A stretch of 64,000 bases of DNA from Callorhinus ursinus. Its lineage: Eukaryota > Chordata > Mammalia > Carnivora > Otariidae. Positions within the stretch are counted from its first letter, which is position 1; each line of letters opens with the position of its first letter. Location of the stretch: NCBI RefSeq assembly GCF_003265705.1, contig NW_020312827.1, positions 18,299,178 through 18,363,177 of the forward strand. Reading direction: 5' to 3'. The notes under the pieces are model-generated. The model ran no database searches, was not told the DNA's origin, and saw nothing but the letters and a program-made list of their open reading frames with translations. The position numbers and the translations under genes were made by a program. This document shows, piece by piece, positions 11,331 through 23,690 of the stretch.

Positions 11331-13073
11331 TATGGTTTCCTTGAGATGTCTTTTTTTCTAATTTAATAATTCAACTTGTTTCAATAAACAATACCTCATG
11401 AATATAAGCAAAATGACTTGAAAGAAAGGATTTGAAGAAAGACCAGAGGGAAGTGTTAATTGAACTAAAATAAGAGATTTTGAATAGAGAAGTGTTCTAT
11501 AGTGAGCTCACTTCCTTTATAAAAATTGTAGTATTCTCTTTCAGGCCATGGGGCAAGGGCACTTAGAGTTTCAACTGCTCAGAACTCTTCCTTCCTTGGG
11601 GATTAGCAGTCTCTTCACTTTGAGGAAGTTCTCCCAGTTCTAAATATGTGAGAATAGGGGGTGCTCATCCATACAAGATGTACCATGCACTCAGGTGGAC
11701 TTTTGAATGAAAGTGGGCTAATCAGAATTGGTTTCAAGGATTTTCTTAGTTGGGGTTAAAAGAAGAGGATAATATCTTATCTGCTGGTGACCATCAGAGA
11801 CTAAGTATCAAAACTTCGGGGGGGGTGTGGTCCTTCGGGTATTTATAAAGCTAGAATTTTGGACCATCAGTCCAGGTTTTTGTCCCCATGATGGAATGTA
11901 CACCATAAGGAGCCTTATTTATTTATTGTTTTATCACTGCCGTCAATGATTCTCTGCCTAATATTCATTGCCCTCCCCTTGGCCATACTGTAAGGAGCTC
12001 CATGACTTTCTGCCAATTTTGATGAGTCTGCCTGAGTCCTATTTGGAAGTTATTCTGAGTTAATATTTTCTCTATGCTTTTCTCTTTGCTCTTAAGTCTC
12101 ATTTGACCCATAGCCTCTTCTCTCCCATCCCCTCCAGTTTTAGGACAGATGATAAAGGATTGGAGAAAGAGACTAATGCCTTTTCTTTAATTGGTGTCAT
12201 TGTTACTCATTCTTAGCTGGTAACATCCTCCTGGGGCACAAGTGTGGGTTGTGTTCAGGCCTCTGCACAGGTCAGGTCAAGCAGTCCTCTAAGGTGAGAT
12301 ACCAGGCTATTGCTTCAAAGACAGGAAGATCTTGTATCTCTCCCCTGCTAAACTGTGGGAGTGAAGAATACACTATCTTCACTTTTTTTTCCTTTTCCAG
12401 CACAAGCTATTCTTCTCTGGTTCATATACAAATCTGCTACTTTGGTTCATATACCAAACTCTTGTGGACTTCTCACATATTCTCCTAAAAACTCTGCCTC
12501 TGAGCTCATGGTGGTAGCACTAGGTCGGTCTCCAGGCTTCTGAATTCAGCAAGCACAGAGCTTTAGAGATATGCCAATACACAACTATGATAATTCTCCT
12601 GCTGCTTGATAATACCAGTTTCGTGAGGATGTGTGTGGTGACTTCAGCTTTGTGGCTTCAGCATGAAATCTGTGAAAATGAAAGAAGCCCATCTACAGAG
12701 GGAGAAAATTAAGCCAAACCACAGAGAAAATCAGGGGTGAGAGAAAGTGAATCTGGCTTGAGTTTTTATACCTCTTGTTCCGATTGTTTAGGACTAGCTT
12801 TACCTCGACCTTCCCAGGTGAGGTTGTATGAGGCAGGAAGTTTTCCTTTCTGCTTCAGTAAATTTGTGTCTTTTAAGATAACTTTATATATATATTTTTT
12901 TCTGGGATATTATTTAAGTGTGATTTTATCCAGCATAAAACTAACATCAGATTAAAGAGAATGAGAGAAAGAGAGAGAGAAAACCAATATCCCAGGAAGT
13001 ATAAATAGATTTTGACATGATGATTTCAATTTGGGACCAGAGCTTAGTATCTCTTCTTTTAAAGCTTCTTGGC
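11331..13073. other. Unique DNA, no gene seen
   Basis: Mixed-composition sequence without a recognised repeat. Frames of 60-80 codons at 12249-12488, 12355-12543 and 12737-12955 overlap in different phases and have no family similarity. Confidence 0.5.
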
Positions 13074-13080
13074 TTTTCTG

Positions 13081-13139
13081 GGTTTTTTTTTTAAACATAG
13101 AATATATTATTTGTTTCAGAAATACAGGTCTGTGATGGT
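13081..13139 (-). mobile_element. Very short L1 3' end, antisense
   Basis: A T-run followed by 'aacatagaatatattatttg' and 'tttcagaaatacaggtctgt' matches the carnivore L1 tail seen on the minus strand at 56440-56480. Only about 55 bp were inserted. The flanks share ttttctg (13074-13080 and 13140-13146), a possible target duplication. Confidence 0.75.
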
Positions 13140-13246
13140 TTTTCTGAAGTAGAGAAATATTCAGGTATACTCTATCTTAGTAAATTTATATTTAATAATG
13201 GGTGTATTCACAATATTTTATGGATAAAAAATATAACTATCTTAGG

Positions 13247-13355
13247 GAGCCTGACTGGCTTAGTTGGTGAAACACGCAATTCTTGATCTTGGGTCATGAG
13301 TTCGAGGGAGCCCCAGGTTGGGTGTAGAGATTACTAAAAAAAAATTAAAAATTAA
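13247..13355 (+). mobile_element. Short older CAN-SINE
   Basis: Head 'gagcctgactggcttagttg', middle 'ttcttgatcttgggtcatga' and end 'aggttgggtgtagagattac' plus A-rich tail. This is the short variant lacking the CT-rich body, the same type as the copy at 47528-47638. Confidence 0.9.
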
Positions 13356-13367
13356 AAAAAATATGTA

Positions 13368-13555
13368 GGAGAGCCTAGGTGGCTCAGTTGGTTAGGCGTC
13401 TGCCTTCAGTTCAGGTCATGATCCTGGGTCCTTGGGGCTGGGGTCCTGGGGTCGAGCCCCATGTCAGGCTCTCTGCTCAGCGGGGACACCTGCTTCTCCC
13501 TCTCCTTCTGCTGATCCCCCTGCTTGTGCTTTCTCGAATAAATAAACAAAATCTT
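13368..13555 (+). mobile_element. CAN-SINE
   Basis: Full SINE inserted immediately downstream of the previous SINE tail. Target duplication of about 13 bp (aaaaaatatgtag / aaaaaatatgtaa) at 13355-13367 and 13554-13566. It contains a small internal duplication of ggggtcctgggg-type sequence around 13425-13455. Confidence 0.95.
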
Positions 13556-13566
13556 AAAAAATATGT

Positions 13567-15194
13567 AAATATATTTTATGTTAATAGCTGAAGCCAATAA
13601 ATTATAAGGTTTCCATTTGTTTTAACACCCCCCCAACACACATACACACACACACAGAAATCAAATACATCCACTTAGAGGTCAGAAAGGATATTCTAGG
13701 TCATCAAAACCATCATTGGATAAAATATACTTCAACATTCTTAAAGCATTCAGAGCAGTTAGTTATGTAGTCTGGTGTAGGGGGTCTCCAGACTGCTGCC
13801 TTTTGTTCTATTAAATACATCAAAGAGTTTGCATACATTCACATAGGCTATAGAAGAGTTAGAGCAGGAAAGAAGGAGGAAAAACACTTTTTCTCCTTAT
13901 ACTGTGAAACATCACTTTGTCCTAATAAATACAGATAGTATTTTGAAAGCCTGACCCCATTACATTGTGTTTAGTTTCACACATTTCCCAGATTCCAAGC
14001 TGCGGTGCAGAAGACTCCACGGTGCCCATTGTTAGTTGTGAACCCTCAGGTCCTAGAAGATTCTATAGCACTCACATGGTGAAGGTGTCCACATATTTTT
14101 ATCCCTGAAATAGTTATTCAAATTTAAATCAAGTGATCTAATGGACTGAAAACAAATGCTTTGAAAACAAAACAAAATGTAGTTCTATGTTGGGAAGACT
14201 ACAAGTCTAATGCTTAAAGCTGTCTAAGACCATGGAGAAATCCAGCAACAGCTTCAAACCTCCTCTGAGGTTGTGCGGGCCATCGGACTATCTCCCCATT
14301 GCATTGTGTTTGACTCCATAAGGGACGCTGCTCAGATATGAGTGGCAAATTCTCGTTTCTTCCTTCCTATCCCTCATCCTTGTCTATACACACAGACAGC
14401 AGTTGATTACTTTGAAAATCCCAATCTAAAGCAAAAGTAGATACTTCTTACCCTGAAGAGGACTGTATTTTCTGCTACCAAAATCTATGCCACAAATATT
14501 TTTCCTCTCCAAGACAATTTGATTTCCCTTTGCTTCTGAGTTCCATTATGCTGACAAAAAAATCAAGCGTCTTTGAGGCTAAATCTTAAAAGTAATTGGT
14601 GATCTCCTCACTATGAATAATGTGACTGAATTTGCAATTTGGAGAAATCTACTTATCAGGACACAAAGAAACCCAAACTGTAAAACAATCCCAGGATTTT
14701 TTTTAAGCAAAACACTTTTTCCTTACATTAAAAAGTTAAATCTAGCCACATAAAAATGTTCTCATGGGTGATAGAGAAGTTAGAATACAGAGGTCATGCT
14801 TGGTTCCATGAGAGATGGGAAGTTAAAGTAAATAATACATGCAGAAATTTAGTGCTTAAAAGCTTTCTCATGGAAATATAAGGTGGCCTGTGCTCTGGGT
14901 CACAACCTTTTCTTTAATGGATCTATTAGTTAGTAAGACAAGGAATGCATTGTTACTGGGCAATGTACCTATTCATAAAAAAAAAAAAAAGTCTAGGGGA
15001 GGAAAATAAATTGCTTTTTATTTGATCCTCAAATCAAAGTAATGTTAATGATGGAAAAGGTCTTTGAGATCACCAAGTCTAACACCTTCCCTCTACAAAT
15101 ATTAAAAAGTCAGTCCCAGAGAATGGAGCTGTCTCTCTGTAGGGCTAGTTAAATCCATCTAACTAGTAATATCACTTTTCCTTAAGACTCCTAC
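13567..15194. other. Mostly unique DNA, short CA tract
   Basis: A short CA repeat lies at about 13636-13657. The remainder is unique. The stretch 15055-15130 ('ctttgagatcaccaagtcta') hints at an old MIR-like repeat, too decayed to call. Confidence 0.5.
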
Positions 15195-15199
15195 CATGT

Positions 15200-16205
15200 A
15201 TGGATATATATAGAGATAGATACATAGATCATTTCTTCTTTATCCATTTATCTATTGATGAACACTTGGGTTGCTTCTGTATCTTGGCTATTGTAAATAA
15301 TTGTAAATAATTTTCAATAAACATAGTGGGGGGCCTAAATCTTTTTGAATTGTGTTTTTTTTTCTTAGGGTAAATACCCATATGGTAATTCTATTTTTAA
15401 TTTTTTGAGGACCCTCCATACTGTTTTCCACAGTGGCAATACCAAATCTGCATCTCCACCAACAGGGCACAAGTGTTCCTTTTTCTCTACATCCTCGCCA
15501 GCACTTGTTATTTCTTGTGTTTTTGATTTTAGGCATTCTGGCAGGTGTCAAGTGATATCTCATTGTAGTTTTAATTTGCATTTCCCTGATGATTAGTGAT
15601 TTGAGCATGTTTTCATGTGTCTGTTGGCTATCTGTATGTCTTTTTTGGAAAAATGTCTATTTAGGTCCTCTGCCCATGTTTTAATGGATTATTTTGTTTT
15701 TTGTTGTTGTTGAGTTGCTTAAGTCCTTTATATATTTTGGATATTAACCCATTAATTGGAAATATCATTTACAAATATTTTCTCCCATTCAGTAGGCTGT
15801 CATTTTGTTTTGTTGATGGTTTCCTTCACTATGCAGAAGCTTTTAATTTTGGGGTAGTCCCAGTAGTTTAAGTTTGCTTTTGTTTCCCTTGCCAGAGAAG
15901 ATATATCTAGAAAAATGTTTCCACAGTAGATGTCAAGGAAATTACTGCCTATGGTTTCTTCTAGAAATTTTATGGTTTCAGGTCTCACCTCCAGATCTTT
16001 AATTCATTTTGAGTTTATTTTTCTGCATGGTATAAGAAAGTAGTACAGTTCATTCTTTTGTATATAGCTGTCCAGTCTTCCCAACACCACTTGTTTAAAA
16101 GACTTTTTTTTCCCATTGTATATTCTTGCCTCCTTTGTCATAATTGACAATAAAATCTTGGGTTTATTTCTGGACCCTCTATTCTGTTCCATTGATCTCT
16201 GTAAG
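15200..16205 (-). mobile_element. Old L1 (mammalian L1MA/MB-like) ORF2 fragment, antisense
   Basis: Read on the minus strand this is the C-terminal third of L1 ORF2. On the plus strand it shows 'tttgaggaccctccatactg', 'ttttccacagtggcaatacc', 'tcatgtgtctgttggctat' and 'ccattgatctct'. Many stops and frameshifts make it a dead fossil. Minus frames at 15288-15608, 15800-15988 and 16004-16219 are remnants of ORF2. It differs from the younger carnivore L1 at 49 kb. Confidence 0.92.
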
Positions 16206-16253
16206 ACTTTAATTTTCAAAGAACCATTTAAGGTAATTAAAAATAATTAGTTG

Positions 16254-16465
16254 GGGAGCACCTGGGTGGCACAGTTGGTTAAGCGCTTGCCCTCGGCTCA
16301 GGTCATGATCTCGAGGTCCTGAGATTGAGCCCCATATAGGGCTCCCTGCTCAGTAGGGAGCCTGATTCACCCTCTCCCTCTGCTCCTCCCTCTCCTTCTG
16401 CTCCTCCCTCTCCCTTTGTTCCTCCTGTCTGTTCTCTCTCTCTCTTTCTCCCTCTCTCTTTCAAA

Positions 16466-16496
<31 letters not shown>

Positions 16497-16506
16497 AATC
16501 TTTAAA
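16254..16506 (+). mobile_element. CAN-SINE with expanded CT body and long (AAAT)n tail
   Basis: Head 'gagcacctgggtggcacag', an unusually long CT-rich body with repeated 'ctgctcctccctctcc' units, and a run of about 10 AAAT units. The flanking ataattagttggg / ataatcagttggg copies are the target duplication. Confidence 0.95.
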
Positions 16507-16559
16507 TAAATAATCAGTTGGGCTCTTTCTCTCTAGTTATTTCTGTTCATTTTCTCCCC

Positions 16560-17270
16560 TTTTCCTTTATCTTCTTTTCTTGAACAATTCCCATCCATAG
16601 CCATGAGGAAGACTTGGAGGAGTACAGTTGCACTACAATGGCCCAATGTGAGCAGAAAGCCCAATGAGGGTGAGAATAGTCTCTAGTTGGGAATGATGGC
16701 AGCCTAGTACATAGTGTTAGATTCCAGGCATCTGCATCAGAGGGCAACCTAATAAGGGTAGTAAGAAGAGTAAGAACCTGAGTAGGTTGAAGAGAATTTC
16801 CATGTGTGGTATAGGGGGTAGCAGTAACAGTGGCTTGCCCCACGATGTTAGGCTTTAAGTGGGGTAAGGAGTATGTACTCACAGAGGGGTGTCCTGAGAG
16901 AATCTTGGTGTCCAACTGGGTGAGAAAAATGTCCCTACAGAAGGGTTATCTAGCATGAGGAAAATTAAAAGACTAGTTAAAATTAAAAGACTAGATCTTG
17001 TGGTGTTGGAATGGAATTGGAGGTATAAGTGTGAACACCTAATATTGATATGCATATGGAGATATAGAAATAAATATTGGTATAAAGCTACATCTCTCTC
17101 TCTCTTTCTCTATTTATTTACATCTATATATTTATTGATAGAAAAAAAAAGAGGAGAAACAAGGACACTCAGATGTAGTCACATGAGCCTCACACAAAAA
17201 TTTCATATATTTCATACACATATCCTCTTACCTCTGACCATTGAGAGGGACTGTCAGCCATGATACCCCA
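16560..17270 (+). repeat. Probable old L1M 3' UTR region
   Basis: The sequence 'ggtgtcctgagagaatcttg' and its position directly upstream of a clear L1M 3' region suggest that it belongs to the same L1M copy. Similarity is weak, so this is an inference from context. Minus frame 16547-16915 (122 codons) and plus frame 16955-17263 (102 codons) lie here and show no protein family. Confidence 0.4.
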
Positions 17271-17578
17271 AAGGCAGTGAGGTCACCTAACACCAAGATT
17301 TTGATTTTTAAATATAACTGGGTCTAGAACTCCTCAGGAAAATGGATTCCATGGCTGAGACAAGGAAAATGAAAATGAGTCTTAAACATCTTTTCAGAAT
17401 TTAAAGAAGTACTCAATCAAAGATAACTAGTACCAAAAGGCCAAAGAAGACATTTTGAAAGGCTCCTACTGGTCAACTTTGAACAATTTAAGTACCAAAA
17501 TAGAGTTGCTAACAAATTATAATCCACTGAATAAATAGGAATACATGAACACACACTGATATAGATGGATGGATAGAT

Positions 17579-17618
<40 letters not shown>

Positions 17619-18155
17619 TACAAAGATTCATAGATGGAGACATAGATAGATACATAGATACATAGATGATAGATGGAAATTTTGGTGAGGACTAGGATAT
17701 CTACGTAGTCCCAAATTACCTGTCAACAATTGCTTATTAATTACAAAGGAAAATGAGTATTTTTTCAATGGAGATGACCGGCAGATGATTCTTTAATCAA
17801 GTGAAGCAGGTAACATTATAAAGAATGGAACAAATCAATATTGTCTGACATGATTAGATGCCATGAGAAAAACAAAGAATCACTTCAGAGATAATCCTGT
17901 TAAAGATCATAACTTAAACCAGCCCCTGTTGAAATAACAGGCAAACTCAAATTAAGGGACATTCGTCAAAGTCACTGGCCTGTCATCTTCAAAACTATTC
18001 AGGTCAGGAAAGACAAAGTAGTTCTGAGATGTGGTTTCTGATTAAGGCAGATTAAGGGACTTGACAATAAGCTCAACATATGACTGAACTAGATCCTTGT
18101 GCTGTAAAGGCCATTATTGGACAATTAGTAAAACTATATATATTATATAGATTTT
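17271..18155 (+). mobile_element. Old L1M 3' UTR, first part
   Basis: Sense L1M. Family-like blocks include 'ctagtaccaaaaggccaaag', 'aacaatttaagtaccaaaat', 'acaaattataatccactgaa' and 'aaaggccattattggacaat'. A GATA microsatellite has grown inside it. It continues at 18531 after an inserted LTR-like repeat. Confidence 0.7.
17566..17672. repeat. (GATA)n microsatellite
   Basis: A GGAT-to-GATA transition, then about ten uninterrupted GATA units (17577-17617), then decayed GATA/GACA/CATA units. It explains the minus frame 17417-17623 with Ile-Tyr-Leu-Ser repeats. Confidence 0.95.
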
Positions 18156-18530
18156 TATACATCCATATTATGTATTTTGTATTAGAGAGCTGTTTATTGA
18201 TTTTAAGGAATTGGCAGATAATTTAGGGATTCTGCACTCTGAAATATGTAGAGAAGCCTGGCAGGCTGGCAACTCAAGCAACTCAACCAAGTTCCTATGG
18301 TTCTGAGGCCGAATTCCCTCTTCTGGAAAACTTCTATTTTGCTCGTAAGGCCTTTCAGTTGTTTGAATGAGGTCCGTCCACATTACTCAGACTAACGCCC
18401 ATTACTTAAAGTCAACTGATAGTAAATATTAACCACATGCATAAAACACCTTCATAGCAATATCTAAATAGTGGTTGACCCAACAACTGGACACCATAGA
18501 TTATACAAGATGACATGTGAAATTAACATC
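18156..18530 (-). mobile_element. Ancient LTR-like repeat inserted in L1M
   Basis: On the plus strand it runs from 'gagagctgtttattgatttt', 'aaggaattggcagataattt' to 'gacatgtgaaattaacatcc'. This resembles, in reverse, a common mammalian repeat beginning with TGTTAAT...ATGTGTCAACTTGG; the exact family name is uncertain. The L1M sequence resumes right after it. A related sense piece is at 37925-38110. Confidence 0.55.
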
Positions 18531-18765
18531 CCATGTACTGGTGCTGATTTCCTGATTTTAATAGAAATTTTATGGTTTTTGGAGGAGAATGTCTTTATTT
18601 GCTTGGAAATACACACCCAAATATTTGAGAGTAGTGGGTATTATGTCATCATCTTACTCACATCTGGTTCAGGAAGAAAAAGGACTTTGTTGTGCTTGCA
18701 CATATTCTGTAGGTTTGATATTATTTCAAAATTTGAAAATAAGATAAATAAAACATTCAATGTGC
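18531..18765 (+). mobile_element. Old L1M 3' UTR, second part
   Basis: Continues the L1M interrupted at 18155: 'tgatttcctgattttaatag', 'gaatgtctttatttgcttgg', 'aatacacacccaaatatttg' and the end 'tgatattatttcaaaatttg'. This is the usual order near the L1M 3' end. Confidence 0.7.
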
Positions 18766-20510
18766 ATGTATGTGTTCAATCATACTTTACACACTGAGAA
18801 ATATTATACAGTTTTTCAAGAGGGTCAGTTTGTAGGCAGGCCCACTCTGAGAATCAGAATTAAAAGATCTATGAAGTGTTGGGGTCCATATAGTCAGGAT
18901 ATTTAGGTCTGTTATTTAATATAATGATAACTAAAGGATTATTGAGAAGAATCAAACTTAATACTAGAGCATGAACATTCTCTGAAATTGGTACTTCATA
19001 GGTTATCTGTTCATTCTCAGGATAATTGTTTTCCAATTACTTTAGTCACTAACAACCTCAGTTCTGTGATTAGTATGTCAGGGTTAGGGCCGTAAGATAA
19101 TTCTGAACCCCATTCAGAATTAACATTCCATCCTGTGACCCCTTTCTTCTCAGGCGCCCCCCTCCACAGCTCAGGCCTATTATAGGTAGGGAGCCCTGCA
19201 GTAGGAAAGGTGGGCATGCCTTTGTTTTTCACTTGGCTACCTCACCCCCTTCACATGCACACCTCACTCTTAATCTCTCCCTGTGTTCTGACCACTCCAT
19301 AGTAGGAGATGAAGAGAGAAAAATGGGCTAGGTAGAGTTTAAAGCTGACCTTTTTTATGGGGGCTTTTTGGTTTCCACAGAACTCCTCCCATTTCAGGGG
19401 AGCTCTTTTCACAAGGGACACACACTCTTGCTGGTTGCTTAGGGCTTCCCCTGGGATTCATGGTTCTCAGCCTTGCTTTCATGGGGTATTATATTGTACC
19501 TCCAAGCAGCTTTCTTGGGCAAAAGCACTTGAAGTAGGCTCTAGAATGATTCACTTGCTCCTACACCTGCCCCTTTTCTCTGTCTCTCTCTGTTTCATTT
19601 TGTCTCTTTCTCAATCTTACGTCTTTCCCTGTGTCTGTCTCTGTTTCTCAATCTCTCTCCCTCTTCTTTCTATTCTACAGGAAACTTTCATCGTGACCCA
19701 TAATTGAAGCAAATATTATCTACTCTGCAGAATGGAGCTGCAGTTAGTCAGTCACGTGATTGCTCAGCTGTGACTCAGGCATCAGTTCAGTGGGTCCCCA
19801 AATTTCAGAGGACCCAAACTAACCTCTGCAAGTGGTCCCTTAGATTTGAGGTGAGGGAGGTAAGCATCTCTTTCCTCTCTCCATGGAAAACAGTAAAGAT
19901 AACGCCAGGACACTCCAAGAACTTCTTCTAAGGATATTCTCTCACCAGTTTCAATGTCCCTGATCATTATACTTGAATACTTTTAAATTATTGAGTAGGT
20001 GAAGAGTCAAGTATTTAAAATGGAGTTTTAAGCTAGCCTGTTAGTGGCAGTAAGAACTGCTATTTGCACAATATTCTTGTTCTCCAACTCTTTCACGTGG
20101 TTCCCTCTCTCCATACCTTTCCACACACATGGGAGGATTGTCCCTCTAGTGCCTCTGTTGGACTGTACAACTAACTTTGGCCAATAAGTTGTAAGTAGAA
20201 GTGACCATTGTTACATGTAGGCACATAAAACACAGATGCAAAACCTACCAGGACCTTCTTTCTCTCTGACATGATAACTGGTTGAGCCACTGGGAGGAGG
20301 GTCACTCTTTATGGCAGCCTAACTTAATCTACCCTGATAGATTTAAAATTTTTGCACAGGGCCCCTCTTTGAAATGTGGGGGCACTTGTACTAATTTCTT
20401 TTTTTCTTCTCTTACAGTTGAGGCCTTTGCTGAAACTGAGGCAAAGAGTCCCACTGAACTTTCTGCAAGTACTCATCATTGTAGTTGACAACACAGTACC
20501 AACTTGGAGG
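18766..20510. other. Unique DNA, no gene seen
   Basis: No repeat or gene supported. The 116-codon plus frame at 19357-19707 begins with Met and ends near a CT-rich stretch. It shows no known domain, and its C-terminal half is low-complexity Leu/Ser. I regard it as chance. Confidence 0.5.
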
Positions 20511-20715
20511 TATAGTGTCTGGCTCCCAATCCTGAGCACACCATTTATTGTCTCTGTGTCCTTAGGCAAGTTGTTTGACCACTCTTTACTTCAGGGTTCT
20601 CATCTGCAAAACATCTCATAGGTTGTTATGAGGACAATTATAGTTAATATTTTTAAAGAGGTTGAATTAATGCCTGCCACACAACAAATTCAACATGCGT
20701 GCTTCTTAATAAATG
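20511..20715 (+). repeat. MIR SINE
   Basis: Good sense MIR: 'ccttaggcaagttgtttgac', 'gggttctcatctgcaaaac', 'tcataggttgttatgaggac', 'taatgcctgccacacaac', ending near 'cttcttaataaat'. Confidence 0.85.
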
Positions 20716-21297
20716 GGATACTCCACTGAACTCCACATCTCTTCGTTACTAGCCAGGTACGATGAAATATCTCTGGCTTGATGCTCTTTTTTGCTCTGTT
20801 CACTGCTTTGCTGAGGTGTCAAAGTTTGTCCCTGTCTCTCTGTCTGTGCTGAAAGGCCACATCCTGGAGTCAAGACATTTACCACTACCTGCAGAAAGTT
20901 CTTAATTTCTTTATGCAACAATTGCTCACATTTCCAATGTCAAATATTTCTCAGTTCTCATCAAATCAATTTCTATAACTCTGACCATTCCGATTTCTAT
21001 TTAGACAGATCTGCATGATGTGGAGCATAGGGAGCTTTCTTGCAGTATGCTCTGAAAAATACGAGAGGTAGCTATTTTATTATGAGAATTGAACCCAATT
21101 TTAATTTTGTGTTACTGTATCTATGATCCACTCTAGCTTTGAGCATATTAGAGGATAAATTTCTCTAGAATTTGGGAGGTGGAGGTGGTGTTAGAGTAGG
21201 TTTCTCAATTGTTTTGACAGTCCGAATAAAGTTTTCTTGTTTTACTTTATTGAAATTATTGAAGTTATTGAAAGATCAACTCTGTGCATTGCTATCA
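20716..21297. other. Unique DNA, nothing recognised
   Basis: No repeat or coding frame that I can support. Confidence 0.5.
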
Positions 21298-21310
21298 AAC
21301 ATAAGCTCTT

Positions 21311-21512
21311 GGGTGCCTGGGTGGCTCAGTTGGTTAAGCGACTGCCTTCGGCTCAGGTCATGATCCTGGAGTCTCGGGATCGAGTCCCACATCGGGCTCC
21401 CTGCTCAGCGGGGACTCTGCTTCTCCCTCTGACCCTCTTCCCTCTTGTGCTCTCTATCTCTCATTCTCTCTCTCTCTCAAATAAATAAATAAATAAAATC
21501 TTTAAAAAAAAA
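21311..21512 (+). mobile_element. CAN-SINE, little diverged
   Basis: Head 'gggtgcctgggtggctcag' and body with 'ctgctcagcggggactctgc'. A perfect 13-bp target duplication (aacataagctctt) lies at 21298-21310 and 21513-21525. Intact tail with AATCTTT plus A11. Probably among the younger insertions. Confidence 0.97.
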
Positions 21513-21525
21513 AACATAAGCTCTT

Positions 21526-23119
21526 GCTGCATCTAACCAGTGCTGTTCCCATCTAACCATCTGATGGCTAATAACATGTAGGTGAGGTAGGTTAGCTCTA
21601 GGATTCTGGGATTTATTAAATGTCATGGGAGTTAGCAGGAAATGAACTAGTAGAAAAATGGCCAGTCTCTTCTTGAGTATGGTGTTCCTGCTTTGGATAC
21701 AGTATGTTACTTGTTTTTTATACATTTCACAATTCCATTTTTATTTCAATGACTATCAGAGTCTCATAATTAGAATATATTTTAATTGACAAAACTATAG
21801 GTAGTTTTGCAGTAATTTAAGAGAAAAATTTTTCCCATGAATTGTTAAAATATTCTCTTTCTCCACTTTTTATGCAGGAACTTGTAGACATGTTTCTATG
21901 AAATCTAAGATAACCTTGGAATAAATCTACTCTTTTAGAGTATATATTCTCCTTGAACATTTATTAGGACCCTAACATTTTATTCTGCTGTAAATTTTAG
22001 TTGCTATCCTATTCTTTACAGCCAAATTTCAAGGTTTAATGTCAATTCCTAATTTGACTTTAAACTTGGCAAATTTTTGAGTGCATGTGGTCTAATATGA
22101 GCTTCAACTGCCCTCATTAATCTCTCCTGCTTTTGTTGAATTCCTTTGGAAGCAGCAAAGACAGCAAGAGGTGTGTCAACATCAATTGTGATTGTTGTTT
22201 GTAGGAAGGAGATGTGCTCCGAATGTTGCTGAAAGCAAGCTCTATACAGCCTTTAGGTAAGAAACAGCACAGAAAAATCCATGTGTAAGAGGTAAATCTC
22301 AAACAGGAGTTAAAGTCATTGCTTTGTATGTTTTCTGAACACAATCGTTCATTTTATCTAGTATTATCATGTACAATACAATCAAAGTAAAGGTAAGTGA
22401 TAGAGCTGTGTTTTATGAAAATGTTTCAGCACTTCGGATTTTCAAATCTAAAACTCAGGCTTCTAGAAGTAAGATCCCTTGTCTGCTTTTGGTCATATGC
22501 CTGAAGTTCACAATAGGTCGGAATCATACAAATTGTACCTGGGATTTCCTTTAGAAATAATTTTACATTTTAACCATGACTAGAAAAAAGACCTGGTATT
22601 CCATATAGAAATTACCACAAATGCCGTATTTATCTTACATAAAATCAATTTTTATACTATATAGCAAATATTAATCTATTAAACAAGGACCAACAATAAC
22701 CAACCACAAACCTTATTCTAACGTGAGACTGTATTATAGTTTATGATATGAAATTCTTATTTTATTCTTTCATAAATCTTGCCTTAAATTTAACACAGTA
22801 AATCAAAAGGATTTTTTAAATCAGAGTTAAGGAATTCAGAACTCAATTTTTTGGGGGTAGATTTTGATAAATATCTTTGGGGGAAATTGGGCAGAATTAA
22901 GAGCATTCCAACCTTTATAAGAAATGGTCTGATGCAATTCCTTTTCTGAGTTATTATTAATTTATCTTTAGAAACCAATGTCTTTCCAGGAGACCTTCAA
23001 TTTCATCTGTCACCATCTCCCATGCTCCTTAGCTTCATTTCCTACTTGTCTCAATATTATACCTAAAATTTATTGAGATTTAATTCCATGTAGATAATCT
23101 GCTAAGTGACTGGTTGCTG
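21526..23119. other. Unique AT-rich DNA, no gene seen
   Basis: No repeat family or coding frame that I can support. Confidence 0.5.
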
Positions 23120-23283
23120 ACCCTAAGCCAACTGTAATTATCATTCTTTTACCAATGAGGACAGTGATCTTTGATAAGCTAAGCAACTTCCATAAGTGTC
23201 AAAATTAACAGTGAACCTGACACTCAAAAGCAGATACACCCGTTGCCAAAGTCTAGGCTTTCACTGCTCTACAATCCTACCTG
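23120..23283 (-). repeat. MIR fragment, antisense
   Basis: 'tatcattcttttaccaatga', 'ggacagtgatctttgataag', 'ctaagcaacttccataag' and 'tcactgctctacaatcctac' follow the reversed MIR order. Strongly diverged. Confidence 0.6.
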
Positions 23284-23519
23284 CTAAAGTTTCAGTCTTA
23301 TTTTAATACATTATTTGCATAAAATCTCAGAACTGAGAACTGTCCAAATAAAACAACTTGTACACCTTCACATGCTTTAAACTATATGTTACGTTTTCTA
23401 AATGTATGAAATCAATGAAATCTGTTGTCTTTCACTGGTTTATTTTATACACTCTTCCCTCTTAGCATGATTTGGCTCTTCTTAAGTCTTACAAGACCGT
23501 GTCATGTAAACCTCATAAA

Positions 23520-23690
23520 ATAATTTTTTTTTTTTTTTGTTACCCACAGGTTTTGGTGAAACCATTTGTCAGTTCCAGCCCAGTTGCCCAGCTCTACTGC
23601 CGACAGTTGAGGTTCAGGCACTTTGGGCCCAGAGCAAATCAATCACCAACAGAGAAGGCACAACCTCCCAGGCTAGTGTAAGGGCAGCTT
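23520..23690 (+). other. Exon-like segment with splice-site motifs
   Basis: A run of 17 T is followed by tgttacccacag, a textbook acceptor (AG at 23549-23550). About 130 bp later stands agt|gtaagg, a good donor match (GT at about 23678). Two frames are open across it (23472-23681 and 23537-23758), but I recognise no protein. The segment is GC-richer than its surroundings. It could be a non-coding RNA exon, a cryptic exon or chance. Confidence 0.25.

Noticed and set aside
16547..16915. 122-codon minus-strand frame
   Set aside because: No domain, no conserved motif; it lies in a probable old L1M 3' UTR and is best explained by chance.
17566..17672. Regular spaced repeats that might suggest a CRISPR-like array
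   Set aside because: A simple GATA microsatellite in a mammalian genome; no repeat-spacer structure.
19357..19707. 116-codon plus-strand frame
   Set aside because: No recognised domain; the second half is encoded by CT-rich low-complexity DNA.
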